From the NCBI GenBank assembly GCA_000715685.1, contig KL569418.1, positions 49,383 to 56,799 on the forward strand: DNA of 7,417 nucleotides, in the 5' to 3' direction. Shown in pieces: positions 1 to 6,804 of this stretch (within the stretch, counting starts at the first letter, position 1; each line of letters opens with the position of its first letter). The notes beneath the pieces were generated by a model. It saw only the letters and a program-made list of their open reading frames with translations, searched no databases and was not told the DNA's origin. Made by a program: the position numbers and the translations under genes. This stretch comes from Streptomyces lilacinus (GTDB lineage: Bacteria > Actinomycetota > Actinomycetes > Streptomycetales > Streptomycetaceae).

Positions 1-431
1 GGCGAGCGAGAGCCGCTGCTGCTGGCCGCCGGACAGCCGCCGGAAGCCCGTACGGCCGCAGTCGCCCAGGCCCAGCCGCTCGATCAGCATGTCGACGTCG
101 AGCGGGTGCGCGTGGAGGGCCGCGACGTGCCGGAGCATCTCCTCGGCGCGGGCGCCGGCGTAGACGCCGCCGCTCTGCAGCATCACGCCCACGCGCGGGC
201 GCAGCGCGGCGGCGTCGGCGAGGGGTCCAGGCCGAGGACGCGGACGGTGCCGGCGTCGGGGCGGAGGTAGCCCTCGCAGGTCTCGATGGTGGTGGTCTTG
301 CCGGCCCCGTTGGGGCCGAGGACGGCGGTCACGCCGCCCCGGGCGACGGTCAGGTCCAGACCGTTCACCGCGGTTTTCGTCCCGTACCGCTTGACCAGGC
401 CGTGGACCTCGACCGCGGGCTCTTCATGCAT
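1..431 (-). pseudogene. ABC transporter ATP-binding protein, 5' part, frameshifted
   Basis: Nucleotide-binding subunit of an ABC exporter, probably paired with an ABC-2 type permease encoded beyond the window edge; substrate unknown. Reading starts at ATG 431-429. The first frame gives an A-loop Tyr16, a Walker A GPNGAGKTT at about residues 39-47, and the sequence ETCEGYLRPDAG typical of DrrA/NatA-like ATPases. It continues to GLDP and hits a stop at 185-183. From about 219 down to 1 the homologous sequence continues in another minus-strand frame: ADAAALRPRVGVMLQSGG (Q-loop) and then the signature LSGGQQQRLSLA at the window edge. A net loss of one base (or gain of two) near 219-225, beside the GGGG run at 222-225, explains this. 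Either the gene is broken or the sequence has an indel error. No strong Shine-Dalgarno is visible before the ATG. Divergent from sufR. From memory of Streptomyces genomes, an ABC gene pair at this position near suf is usual. Confidence 0.82.
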
Positions 432-463
432 GCCCGGAAGTGTACGAAGCCGGGCGGCCGGCG

Positions 464-478
464 GACCCCGGCGGGGTC
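464..478. repeat. Short GC hairpin GACCCC-GGC-GGGGTC
   Basis: A six-base inverted repeat with a three-base spacer lies between the ABC gene and sufR, 33 nt upstream of the ABC start codon. It could fold in that gene's 5' leader, or could simply reflect GC-rich composition. No function is assigned. Confidence 0.3.
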
Positions 479-482
479 GCGG

Positions 483-496
483 TTAGGTGACCCTAA
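483..496. promoter_or_regulatory. Inverted repeat TTAGG-N4-CCTAA, possible operator in divergent promoter region
   Basis: TTAGG (483-487) and CCTAA (492-496) form a perfect 5-bp inverted repeat around TGAC in the intergenic region. It stands out as AT-richer than its surroundings. The half-site resembles the left part of the DtxR/IdeR/DmdR iron box (TTAGGTTAG-type, 19 bp). The right half does not fit that spacing, with about 12 of 19 positions matching by eye. It lies 52 to 65 nt upstream of the ABC start and 72 to 85 nt upstream of the sufR start, so it could act on either gene. Binding protein unknown. Confidence 0.35.
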
Positions 497-531
497 GTGA
501 TCAAAGCCACCGTTCCGTGACCCGGCGGCGC

Positions 532-561
532 TTGTGGGCCTTCGGGTAATTACGCAACAAT
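532..561 (+). promoter_or_regulatory. Candidate promoter of the suf operon (leaderless)
   Basis: If transcription starts at the G of GTG 568, the -10 hexamer falls on AACAAT (556-561, 4 of 6 matches to TATAAT at ideal spacing). TTGTGG (532-537) could be the -35, with an 18-bp spacer. The local AT island GTAATTAC (546-553) is unusual in this GC-rich DNA and fits a promoter region. There is no Shine-Dalgarno before GTG 568, which agrees with a leaderless mRNA, common in actinomycetes. This is inference from spacing only; the hexamers are weak. Confidence 0.4.
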
Positions 562-568
562 GGTGTTG
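555..568. promoter_or_regulatory. SufR operator, CAAC-N6-GTTG palindrome
   Basis: CAAC (555-558), six bases AATGGT, then GTTG (565-568). This matches exactly the CAAC-N6-GTTG motif that, from memory, is reported for SufR binding upstream of suf genes in cyanobacteria and Streptomyces. Here it covers the proposed -10 box and the first base of the sufR start codon, so a bound repressor would block RNA polymerase directly. Its position immediately before the regulator gene implies autoregulation of the whole suf operon. Confidence 0.72.
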
Positions 569-1328
569 TGAAATACGCGGGCGAGGCTCCCCAGGGCCCC
601 GTGGCCGAGCCGGCCGCCGGGTCGCCCTCGCGCCTGCCCGCTCCCGCGCGCGCCGAGGAGCAGCGCGTCCACGACGAGCAGCGCGGCACGCGCAATCGCG
701 TCGCCCGCTCGATCCTCGACCACGGTCCCTCCACGGCGGCCGAGCTGGCCGTCCGCCTGGAGCTGACCTCGTCGCCGAGGGCGTCGTCGAGCCCCGCGAG
801 AAGCGGGTCTACGGCGCCCGTACCCGCGGCCGTCCCGCCAAGGTGTTCGCCCTGACCGACTGCGGTCGGGACGCCTTCGACCAGGCCTACGACAAGCTCG
901 CCGAGGACGCCCTGCGCTGGATCGCCCAGTCCGCGGGCGGCGGCGAGCTGGGCGAGGCCGCGGTCGCCGCGTTCGCCCGGGCCCGGATGGCCGCGCAGGC
1001 CGAGGGGTACCGGACGGCCCTGGAGTCCGTCGCTCCGGAGGAGCGCACGGAGGCCCTCGCCCGGGCATTGACCGCGGACGGGTACGCTGCTACGGCGCGT
1101 AGCGCACCGGTCGGCGAACAGCTTTGCCAGCACCACTGCCCGGTCGCCCATGTCGCCGAGCAGTTCCCGCAGCTGTGCGAGGCGGAGACCGAGGTCTTCT
1201 CCCGCCTGCTCGGGACACATGTGCAGCGTCTTGCCACCATCGCCCACGGCGACGGCGTGTGCACGACGTTCATCCCCAAGAAGACCACCACAGCATCCAC
1301 CAGCACGGCCGGGAGGAACCCCGCATGA
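568..1328 (+). pseudogene. sufR: SufR, Fe-S cluster-sensing repressor of the suf operon, frameshifted by deletion in HTH
   Basis: SufR is a DeoR/ArsR-like winged-helix repressor that binds a [4Fe-4S] cluster and represses suf genes. Translation from GTG 568 gives the N-terminus and the first HTH helices (RNRVARSILDHGPSTAAEL to LELT, about residues 1-67, ending at 768). It then goes out of frame and stops at 853-855. The rest of the protein resumes in another frame from 768/771 (LVAEGVVEPREKRVYGA, wing GRPAKVFALT) to the TGA at 1326-1328. Relatives normally have a recognition helix like PAAVRRHLDA between LELT and LVAEG. About 31 nt therefore seem to be missing, exactly over the DNA-reading helix. 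The cluster-binding part is intact in the second frame: Cys codons at 1125, 1137, 1176 and 1260, spaced C-X3-C-X12-C-X27-C. As read, only a 95-residue truncated product without DNA-binding or sensor function would be made. An assembly error is the alternative. Confidence 0.85.
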
Positions 1329-2746
1329 CTCTCCCCACGGAGACTGCCCACCCTGAGCTCGAGGGCCTGGGCACCTACGAATACGGCTGGGCCGACTCCG
1401 ACGAGGCCGGTGCCGCGGCCAAGCGCGGCCTGTCCGAGGAGGTCGTTCGCGACATCTCGGCCAAGAAGTCCGAGCCGGAGTGGATGCTCAAGCTCCGCCT
1501 GAAGGGTCTGAAGCTCTTCGAGAAGAAGCCCATGCCGACCTGGGGCTCCGACCTCTCCGGCATCGACTTCGACAACATCAAGTACTTCGTGCGCTCCACC
1601 GAGAAGGCCGCGGCCTCCTGGGAGGAGCTGCCCGAGGACATCAAGAACACCTACGACAAGCTGGGCATCCCCGAGGCCGAGAAGCAGCGCCTGGTCGCCG
1701 GCGTCGCCGCCCAGTACGAGTCGGAGGTCGTCTACCACCAGATCCGTGAGGACCTGGAGGAGCAGGGCGTCATCTTCCTGGACACCGACACCGCCCTGAA
1801 GGAGCACCCCGAGCTCTTCCAGGAGTACTTCGGCACGGTGATCCCGGTCGGTGACAACAAGTTCGCCTCGCTGAACTCCGCCGTCTGGTCCGGTGGCTCC
1901 TTCATCTACGTCCCGCCGGGCGTCCACGTCGACATCCCGCTGCAGGCCTACTTCCGTATCAACACGGAGAACATGGGCCAGTTCGAGCGGACCCTGATCA
2001 TCGTCGACGAGAACGCCTACGTGCACTACGTCGAGGGCTGCACCGCGCCGATCTACTCGTCGGACTCGCTGCACAGCGCCGTCGTCGAGATCATCGTCAA
2101 GAAGGGCGGCCGCTGCCGCTACACGACGATCCAGAACTGGTCGAACAACGTCTACAACCTGGTCACCAAGCGCGCCGTGGCCTACGAGGGCGCGACCATG
2201 GAGTGGGTCGACGGCAACATCGGCTCCAAGGTGACGATGAAGTACCCCGCCGTCTACCTGATGGGCGAGCACGCCAAGGGCGAGACCCTGTCCATCGCCT
2301 TCTCCGGCGAGGGCCAGCACCAGGACGCCGGCGCCAAGATGGTCCACATGGCGCCCAACACCTCCTCCAACATCGTCTCCAAGTCGGTGGCCCGAGGCGG
2401 TGGCCGCACCTCCTACCGCGGCCTGATCGAGATCGGCGAGGGCGCCCACGGCTCCAAGTCGAACGTGCTCTGCGACGCCCTGCTGGTGGACACGATCTCC
2501 CGCTCCGACACCTACCCCTACGTCGACGTCCGCGAGGACGACGTCTCCATGGGCCACGAGGCGACCGTCTCCAAGGTCAGCGAGGACCAGCTCTTCTACC
2601 TGATGAGCCGCGGCCTGTCCGAGGACGAGGCCATGGCGATGATCGTGCGCGGCTTCGTCGAGCCGATCGCCCGCGAGCTGCCCATGGAGTACGCCCTGGA
2701 GCTCAACCGGCTGATCGAGCTGCAGATGGAGGGCGCGGTCGGCTGA
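1325..2746 (+). CDS. sufB: Fe-S cluster assembly protein SufB
   Basis: Scaffold subunit of the cytosolic SufBCD complex, on which sulfide and iron are assembled into clusters; 473 residues, full length for the family. Start ATG 1325 overlaps the sufR stop (ATGA) and has GGAGG at 1312-1316, 8 nt upstream. The N-terminal helical part ([21 protein letters not shown] region) is followed by the beta-helix core with [35 protein letters not shown] and [19 protein letters not shown]. Cys239 (EGCTAP) and Cys383 ([10 protein letters not shown]) correspond to the E. coli residues Cys254 and Cys405 used for sulfur handling. Glu412, preceded by His411 ([10 protein letters not shown]), corresponds to Glu434. 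The 29-residue distance from Cys383 to Glu412 equals the E. coli spacing. The C-terminus carries the usual [19 protein letters not shown] segment. Loss of full-length sufR translation could weaken coupling, but the strong ribosome site should allow independent initiation. Confidence 0.97.
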   Translation: MTLPTETAHPELEGLGTYEYGWADSDEAGAAAKRGLSEEVVRDISAKKSEPEWMLKLRLKGLKLFEKKPMPTWGSDLSGIDFDNIKYFVRSTEKAAASWEELPEDIKNTYDKLGIPEAEKQRLVAGVAAQYESEVVYHQIREDLEEQGVIFLDTDTALKEHPELFQEYFGTVIPVGDNKFASLNSAVWSGGSFIYVPPGVHVDIPLQAYFRINTENMGQFERTLIIVDENAYVHYVEGCTAPIYSSDSLHSAVVEIIVKKGGRCRYTTIQNWSNNVYNLVTKRAVAYEGATMEWVDGNIGSKVTMKYPAVYLMGEHAKGETLSIAFSGEGQHQDAGAKMVHMAPNTSSNIVSKSVARGGGRTSYRGLIEIGEGAHGSKSNVLCDALLVDTISRSDTYPYVDVREDDVSMGHEATVSKVSEDQLFYLMSRGLSEDEAMAMIVRGFVEPIARELPMEYALELNRLIELQMEGAVG

Positions 2747-2806
2747 CCCCGCCGACTCGAAGCCGCAGCGAACCCTTTGTGACAGGAAGAGAGCACGACG
2801 ACAGCC

Positions 2807-3988
2807 ATGGCTGACAACACTCCCGTCGGCAGCACCACCGACGGCGCCATCCAGGTGGGCGGGCCCCAGCAGCCCATCGACGCCCGGGTCAGCGCCCCCG
2901 CCTCGTACGACGTCGCCGACTTCCCCGTGCCGCACGGCCGGGAGGAGGAGTGGCGCTTCACCCCGCTCGCGCGCCTGCGCGGCCTCCACGACGGCACCGC
3001 CGTCGCGGACGGCGCCGGCGTCAAGGTCGAGGTGAGCGCCCCCGAGGGCGTGACCGTGGAGACCGTCGGCCGGGACGACGCCCGGCTCGGCAGGGCCGGC
3101 AAGCCCGTCGACCGGGTCGCCGCCCAGGCCTTCAGCGCCTTCGAGAAGGCCTCCGTCATCTCCATCCCCAAGGACGCCGTGCTCACCGAGCCCGTCCGGG
3201 TCTCCGTGCACGGCGAGGGCGGGGTGGCCTTCGGCCACCAGGTCGTCGAGATCGGCGCCTTCGCCGAGGCCGTCGTCGTCATCGACCACACCGGTGACGC
3301 CACCCTCGCCGCCAACGTCGAGTACCTGATCGGCGACGGCGCCAAGCTCACCGTCGTCTCGGTCCAGGACTGGGAGCCCACCGCCGTCCACGCCGCCCAG
3401 CACACCGCGCTGGTCGGCCGCGACGCCTCCTTCAAGTCCGTGATCGTCACCTTCGGCGGCGACCTGGTCCGCCTCCACCCCCGGGTCGTCTACGGCGCCC
3501 CCGGCGGCGAGGCCGAGCTCTACGGCCTGTACTTCACCGACGAGGGCCAGCACCAGGAGCACCGACTCTTCGTCGACCACGACACCCCGCACTGCCGCAG
3601 CAACGTCGCCTACAAGGGCGCGCTGCAGGGCAAGGACGCCCACGCGGTCTGGATCGGCGACGTCCTCATCCGCGCCGCCGCCGAGGGCACCGACACCTAC
3701 GAGCTCAACCGCAACCTCGTCCTCACCGACGGCGCCCGCGTCGACTCGGTCCCCAACCTGGAGATCGAGACCGGTGAGATCGTCGGCGCCGGCCACGCCT
3801 CGGCGACCGGCCGCTTCGACGACGAGCAGCTCTTCTACCTGATGGCCCGCGGCATCCCCGCCGAGGAGGCCCGCCGCCTCGTCGTCCGCGGCTTCTTCGC
3901 CGAGCTCGTCCAGCAGATCGGTATCCCCGAGCTGGAGGAGCGCCTCATCGGCAAGATCGAGGCGGAGCTGGAGGCGGCGGTCGCATGA
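2807..3988 (+). CDS. sufD: Fe-S cluster assembly protein SufD
   Basis: Paralogue and partner of SufB in the SufBCD complex, needed for cluster assembly and iron use; 393 residues. ATG 2807 is the only start after the in-frame stop at 2780-2782. AGGAAGAG at 2784-2791 is a plausible ribosome site but rather distant (15 nt). The N-terminal part has HGREEEWRFTPLARL, typical of SufD. The beta-helix core shows GLYFTDEGQHQEHRLFVDHD and CRSNVAYKGALQGKDAHAVW, and the C-terminus has DEQLFYLMARGIPAEEARRL. His330 (GAGHASATGR) corresponds to E. coli His360 at the SufB-SufD interface. The E. coli Cys358 position appears to be Ala328 here. It is separated from sufB by 60 nt with no visible terminator, and its stop overlaps the next start (ATGA), so it belongs to the same operon. 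Confidence 0.96.
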   Translation: MADNTPVGSTTDGAIQVGGPQQPIDARVSAPASYDVADFPVPHGREEEWRFTPLARLRGLHDGTAVADGAGVKVEVSAPEGVTVETVGRDDARLGRAGKPVDRVAAQAFSAFEKASVISIPKDAVLTEPVRVSVHGEGGVAFGHQVVEIGAFAEAVVVIDHTGDATLAANVEYLIGDGAKLTVVSVQDWEPTAVHAAQHTALVGRDASFKSVIVTFGGDLVRLHPRVVYGAPGGEAELYGLYFTDEGQHQEHRLFVDHDTPHCRSNVAYKGALQGKDAHAVWIGDVLIRAAAEGTDTYELNRNLVLTDGARVDSVPNLEIETGEIVGAGHASATGRFDDEQLFYLMARGIPAEEARRLVVRGFFAELVQQIGIPELEERLIGKIEAELEAAVA

Positions 3989-4305
3989 GCGCATTCGTCA
4001 AGGTGGCCGCCCTGAGCGAGCTGGAGGAGGACACCCCCAAGCGGGTCGAGATCGACGGCACGCCGGTCTCCCTGGTCCGCACCGAGGGCGAGGTGTTCGC
4101 GATCAACGACATCTGCTCGCACGCGAACGTCTCCCTGTCCGAGGGCGAGGTCGAGGACTGCCACATCGAGTGCTGGCTGCACGGCTCCAGCTTCGACCTC
4201 CGCACCGGCAAGCCCGACGGCCTGCCCGCCACGCGCCCCGTCCCCGTATACCCCGTCAAGATCGAAGGGGACGACGTGCTCGTCTCCGTCACCCAGGAGT
4301 CCTGA
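3985..4305 (+). CDS. Rieske [2Fe-2S] ferredoxin in suf operon
   Basis: Small soluble Rieske-type electron carrier of 106 residues, similar to the ferredoxin subunits of non-heme ring-hydroxylating dioxygenases. Cluster ligands are visible: Cys44-Ser-His46 and, after 16 residues, Cys63-Trp-Leu-His66, followed by GSSFDLRTGKP. Two His plus two Cys define a Rieske centre. No signal peptide or membrane segment is seen, so it is cytosolic. Start ATG 3985 overlaps the sufD stop by 4 nt and the stop is 7 nt before sufC, so it is embedded within the suf genes. Automatic annotation often calls such genes 3-phenylpropionate/cinnamate dioxygenase ferredoxin, but no oxygenase gene lies nearby. A role in supplying electrons for cluster assembly, or as a client or reporter of it, is inference. 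Confidence 0.93.
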   Translation: MSAFVKVAALSELEEDTPKRVEIDGTPVSLVRTEGEVFAINDICSHANVSLSEGEVEDCHIECWLHGSSFDLRTGKPDGLPATRPVPVYPVKIEGDDVLVSVTQES

Positions 4306-4312
4306 GTTCCCC

Positions 4313-5080
4313 ATGGCAACGCTTGAAATCCGCGACCTGCACGTCTCCGTCGAGGTCGAGAACGGCACCAAGGAGATCCTGCGCGGCGTCGACCTGACCG
4401 TGAAGCAGGGCGAGACCCACGCCATCATGGGCCCCAACGGCTCCGGCAAGTCCACCCTGGCCTACTCCCTGGCCGGTCACCCCAAGTACACGATCACCGG
4501 TGGCACCGTCACCCTCGACGGCGAGGACGTCCTGGCGATGTCCGTCGACGAGCGCGCCCGCGCCGGCGTCTTCCTCGCCATGCAGTACCCGGTCGAGGTC
4601 CCCGGCGTCTCGGTCTCCAACTTCCTGCGGACCTCCGCCACCGCCGTCCGCGGCGAGGCCCCCAAGCTGCGCACCTGGGTGAAGGAGGTCAAGTCCGCCA
4701 TGGAGCAGCTCCAGATGGACCCGTCCTTCGCCGAGCGCAACGTCAACGAGGGCTTCTCCGGCGGTGAGAAGAAGCGCCACGAGATCCTCCAGCTCGAGCT
4801 GCTCAAGCCGAAGATCGCGATTCTCGACGAGACCGACTCCGGCCTGGACGTCGACGCCCTGCGCGTCGTCTCCGAGGGCGTCAACCGCGTCCGCGAGACC
4901 GGCGAGGTCGGCACCCTGCTGATCACGCACTACACGCGCATCCTGCGCTACATCAAGCCCGACTTCGTGCACGTGTTCGCCAACGGTCGCGTGGTCGAGT
5001 CCGGCGGCGCCGAGCTCGCCGACAAGCTGGAGAACGAGGGCTACGAGGCGTACGTGACGAAGGGTGGCGTAACGGCGTGA
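4313..5080 (+). CDS. sufC: Fe-S cluster assembly ATPase SufC
   Basis: ABC-type ATPase of the cytosolic SufBCD complex; ATP binding drives a conformational change in SufB-SufD that exposes the assembly site. It has 255 residues, normal length. Motifs: Walker A GPNGSGKST at 40-48, Q-loop Gln91 (AMQYPVEVPGVSV, the SufC-specific form), signature FSGGEKKRHE with Ser149-Gly-Gly, Walker B ending in Asp172-Glu173, D-loop SGLD at 176-179, and H-switch His206 (ITHYTRIL). No transmembrane partner domain is present, as expected. ATG 4313 lies 7 nt after the ferredoxin stop; AGGAG at 4295-4299 is a rather distant (13 nt) ribosome site. The stop overlaps the sufS GTG start. Confidence 0.97.
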   Translation: MATLEIRDLHVSVEVENGTKEILRGVDLTVKQGETHAIMGPNGSGKSTLAYSLAGHPKYTITGGTVTLDGEDVLAMSVDERARAGVFLAMQYPVEVPGVSVSNFLRTSATAVRGEAPKLRTWVKEVKSAMEQLQMDPSFAERNVNEGFSGGEKKRHEILQLELLKPKIAILDETDSGLDVDALRVVSEGVNRVRETGEVGTLLITHYTRILRYIKPDFVHVFANGRVVESGGAELADKLENEGYEAYVTKGGVTA

Positions 5081-6336
5081 CCATACTGCTGCCGGGTCTC
5101 CTCGACACCGACGCGATCCGCAAGGACTTCCCGATCCTGGACCGCGTGGTCCACGACGGGAAGAAGCTCGTCTACCTGGACAACGCCGCGACCTCCCAGA
5201 AGCCGCGCCAGGTCCTCGACGTGCTCAACGCGCACTACGAACGGCACAACGCCAATGTCCACCGCGGCGTGCACGTGCTCGCCGAGGAGGCCACGGCGCT
5301 GTACGAGGGCGCCCGCGACAAGATCGCCGCCTTCATCAACGCCCCCAGCCGCGACGAGGTGATCTTCACCAAGAACGCCTCCGAGTCGCTCAACCTCGTG
5401 GCCAACATGCTGGCCTGGGCCGACGAGCCCTACCGCGTCGACCACGAGACCGAGATCGTCATCACGGAGATGGAGCACCACTCCAACATCGTGCCGTGGC
5501 AGCTGCTCGCGCAGCGCTCGGGCGCGAAGCTGAAGTGGTTCGGCCTCACCGACGACGGCCGCCTCGACCTGTCCAACATCGACGAGATCATCACCGAGAA
5601 GACCAAGGTCGTCTCCTTCGTGCTGGTCTCCAACATCCTGGGCACCGTCAACCCGGTCGAGGCGATCGTGCGCCGCGCCCAGGAGGTCGGCGCGCTCGTC
5701 GTCGTCGACGCCTCCCAGGCCGCCCCGCACATGCCGCTGGACGTCCAGGCGCTCCAGGCCGACTTCGTCGCCTTCACCGGCCACAAGATGTGCGGCCCGG
5801 ACGGCATCGGCGTCCTGTGGGGCCGCCAGGAGCTGCTCGAGGACCTGCCGCCGTTCCTCGGCGGCGGCGAGATGATCGAGACCGTCTCGATGCACTCCTC
5901 GACGTACGCCCCCGCGCCGCACAAGTTCGAGGCCGGTACGCCCCCGATCGCCCAGGCCGTCGGCCTGGGCGCCGCGGTGGACTACCTCACCTCGATCGGC
6001 ATGGAGAACATCGCCCGGCACGAGCACGCGATCACGGAATACGCGATCCGCAGGCTCCAGGAGGTCCCCGACCTGCGCATCATCGGCCCCACCACGGCCG
6101 AGGACCGCGGCGCCGCCGTCTCCTTCACGCTCGGTGACATCCACCCGCACGACGTGGGCCAGGTCCTCGACGAGCAGGGCATCGCGGTCCGCGTGGGCCA
6201 CCACTGCGCCCGCCCCGTCTGCCTGCGCTACGGAATTCCGGCGACCACGCGAGCGTCGTTCTATCTGTACTCCACCCCGGGCGAGGTCGACGCCCTCATC
6301 GAGGGTCTGGAGCACGTACGGAACTTCTTCGGGTGA
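5077..6336 (+). CDS. sufS: Cysteine desulfurase SufS
   Basis: PLP-dependent group II cysteine desulfurase: L-cysteine to L-alanine plus an enzyme persulfide that supplies sulfur for Fe-S clusters; 419 residues, cytosolic. The start is GTG at 5077 overlapping the sufC stop (GTGA), with AGGGTGG at 5061-5067. Visible features: YLDNAATSQKP near the N-terminus, NVHRGVH, the PLP-stacking His region EMEHHSNIVPW (His134/His135), VDASQAAPH with the PLP-binding Asp, the Schiff-base Lys237 in TGHKMCGPDGIGVLWG, and the persulfide Cys377 in RVGHHCARPVC. The segment around Cys377 is short, as in SufS rather than IscS. It lies 12 nt before sufU, its usual sulfur acceptor in Gram-positive bacteria. Confidence 0.97.
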   Translation: MTILLPGLLDTDAIRKDFPILDRVVHDGKKLVYLDNAATSQKPRQVLDVLNAHYERHNANVHRGVHVLAEEATALYEGARDKIAAFINAPSRDEVIFTKNASESLNLVANMLAWADEPYRVDHETEIVITEMEHHSNIVPWQLLAQRSGAKLKWFGLTDDGRLDLSNIDEIITEKTKVVSFVLVSNILGTVNPVEAIVRRAQEVGALVVVDASQAAPHMPLDVQALQADFVAFTGHKMCGPDGIGVLWGRQELLEDLPPFLGGGEMIETVSMHSSTYAPAPHKFEAGTPPIAQAVGLGAAVDYLTSIGMENIARHEHAITEYAIRRLQEVPDLRIIGPTTAEDRGAAVSFTLGDIHPHDVGQVLDEQGIAVRVGHHCARPVCLRYGIPATTRASFYLYSTPGEVDALIEGLEHVRNFFG

Positions 6337-6348
6337 CAAGGGCTGACT

Positions 6349-6804
6349 GTGAAGCTTGATTCGATGTACCAGGACGTGATCCTGGACCACTACAAGAATC
6401 CGCACGGGCGCGGCCTGCGGGCCGGCGACGCCGAGGTGCATCACGTCAACCCCACCTGCGGCGACGAGATCACGCTGCGCGTGCGGCTGGCCGGTGAGAC
6501 GATCGAAGACGTCTCCTACGAGGGCCAGGGCTGCTCCATCAGCCAGGCGAGCGCCTCGGTGCTCAACGAGCTGCTGGTCGGCAAGGACCTCGAGGAGGCC
6601 CGTCGCATCCAGGAGACCTTCCTGGAGCTGATGCAGTCCAAGGGCCGCATCGAGCCGGACGACGCGATGGAGGAGGTGCTGGAGGACGCGGTCGCGTTCG
6701 CCGGCGTCTCCAAGTACCCGGCACGGGTGAAGTGTGCCCTGCTGAGCTGGATGGCGTGGAAGGACGCGACGGCGCAAGCGCTGTCCGAAGGGAAGACCGC
6801 ATGA
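6349..6804 (+). CDS. sufU: SufU, zinc-dependent sulfurtransferase partner of SufS
   Basis: SufU-family protein (IscU fold) that accepts sulfur from the SufS persulfide at a zinc-bound cysteine and passes it to SufBCD; 151 residues. The zinc and transfer residues are present: Cys37 and Asp39 (PTCGDEI), Cys62 (GQGCSISQAS) and Cys129 (VKCALLSW). The extended region between Cys62 and Cys129, with the helix LEEARRIQETFLELM, marks SufU rather than IscU. The chosen start is GTG 6349 (KLDSMYQDVILDHYKNPHG) with AAGGG at 6338-6342, six bases upstream. ATG 6364 is a possible shorter start that keeps all key residues. It ends with ATGA overlapping the sufT start. Confidence 0.95.
   Translation: MKLDSMYQDVILDHYKNPHGRGLRAGDAEVHHVNPTCGDEITLRVRLAGETIEDVSYEGQGCSISQASASVLNELLVGKDLEEARRIQETFLELMQSKGRIEPDDAMEEVLEDAVAFAGVSKYPARVKCALLSWMAWKDATAQALSEGKTA

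Noticed and set aside
487..523. GTGACCC repeated at 487-493 and 517-523 as paired operator sites
   Set aside because: A 7-nt repeat 30 nt apart is weak evidence in GC-rich DNA and has no symmetry; the first copy overlaps the TTAGG-N4-CCTAA repeat.
1124..1324. N-terminal extension of SufB upstream of ATG 1325
   Set aside because: The extension is the sufR coding region read out of frame, and ATG 1325 has a strong GGAGG and the expected SufB N-terminus.
534..1328. A single continuous 264-residue gene starting at GTG 534 as the regulator
   Set aside because: Its first ~78 residues are unrelated to SufR and Arg/Ala-rich, whereas the genuine N-terminal HTH sequence is in the other frame from 568. 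The open frame is fortuitous.
887..3994. A 1035-codon open frame on the minus strand opposite sufR, sufB and sufD
   Set aside because: It lies antisense to clear SufB/SufD homology. Its low-complexity Gly/Asp/Val/Leu-rich protein is typical of the shadow frame in high-GC genomes.
5041..6777. A 578-codon minus-strand open frame opposite sufS and sufU
   Set aside because: Same high-GC shadow effect. The plus strand encodes complete SufS and SufU with all catalytic residues.
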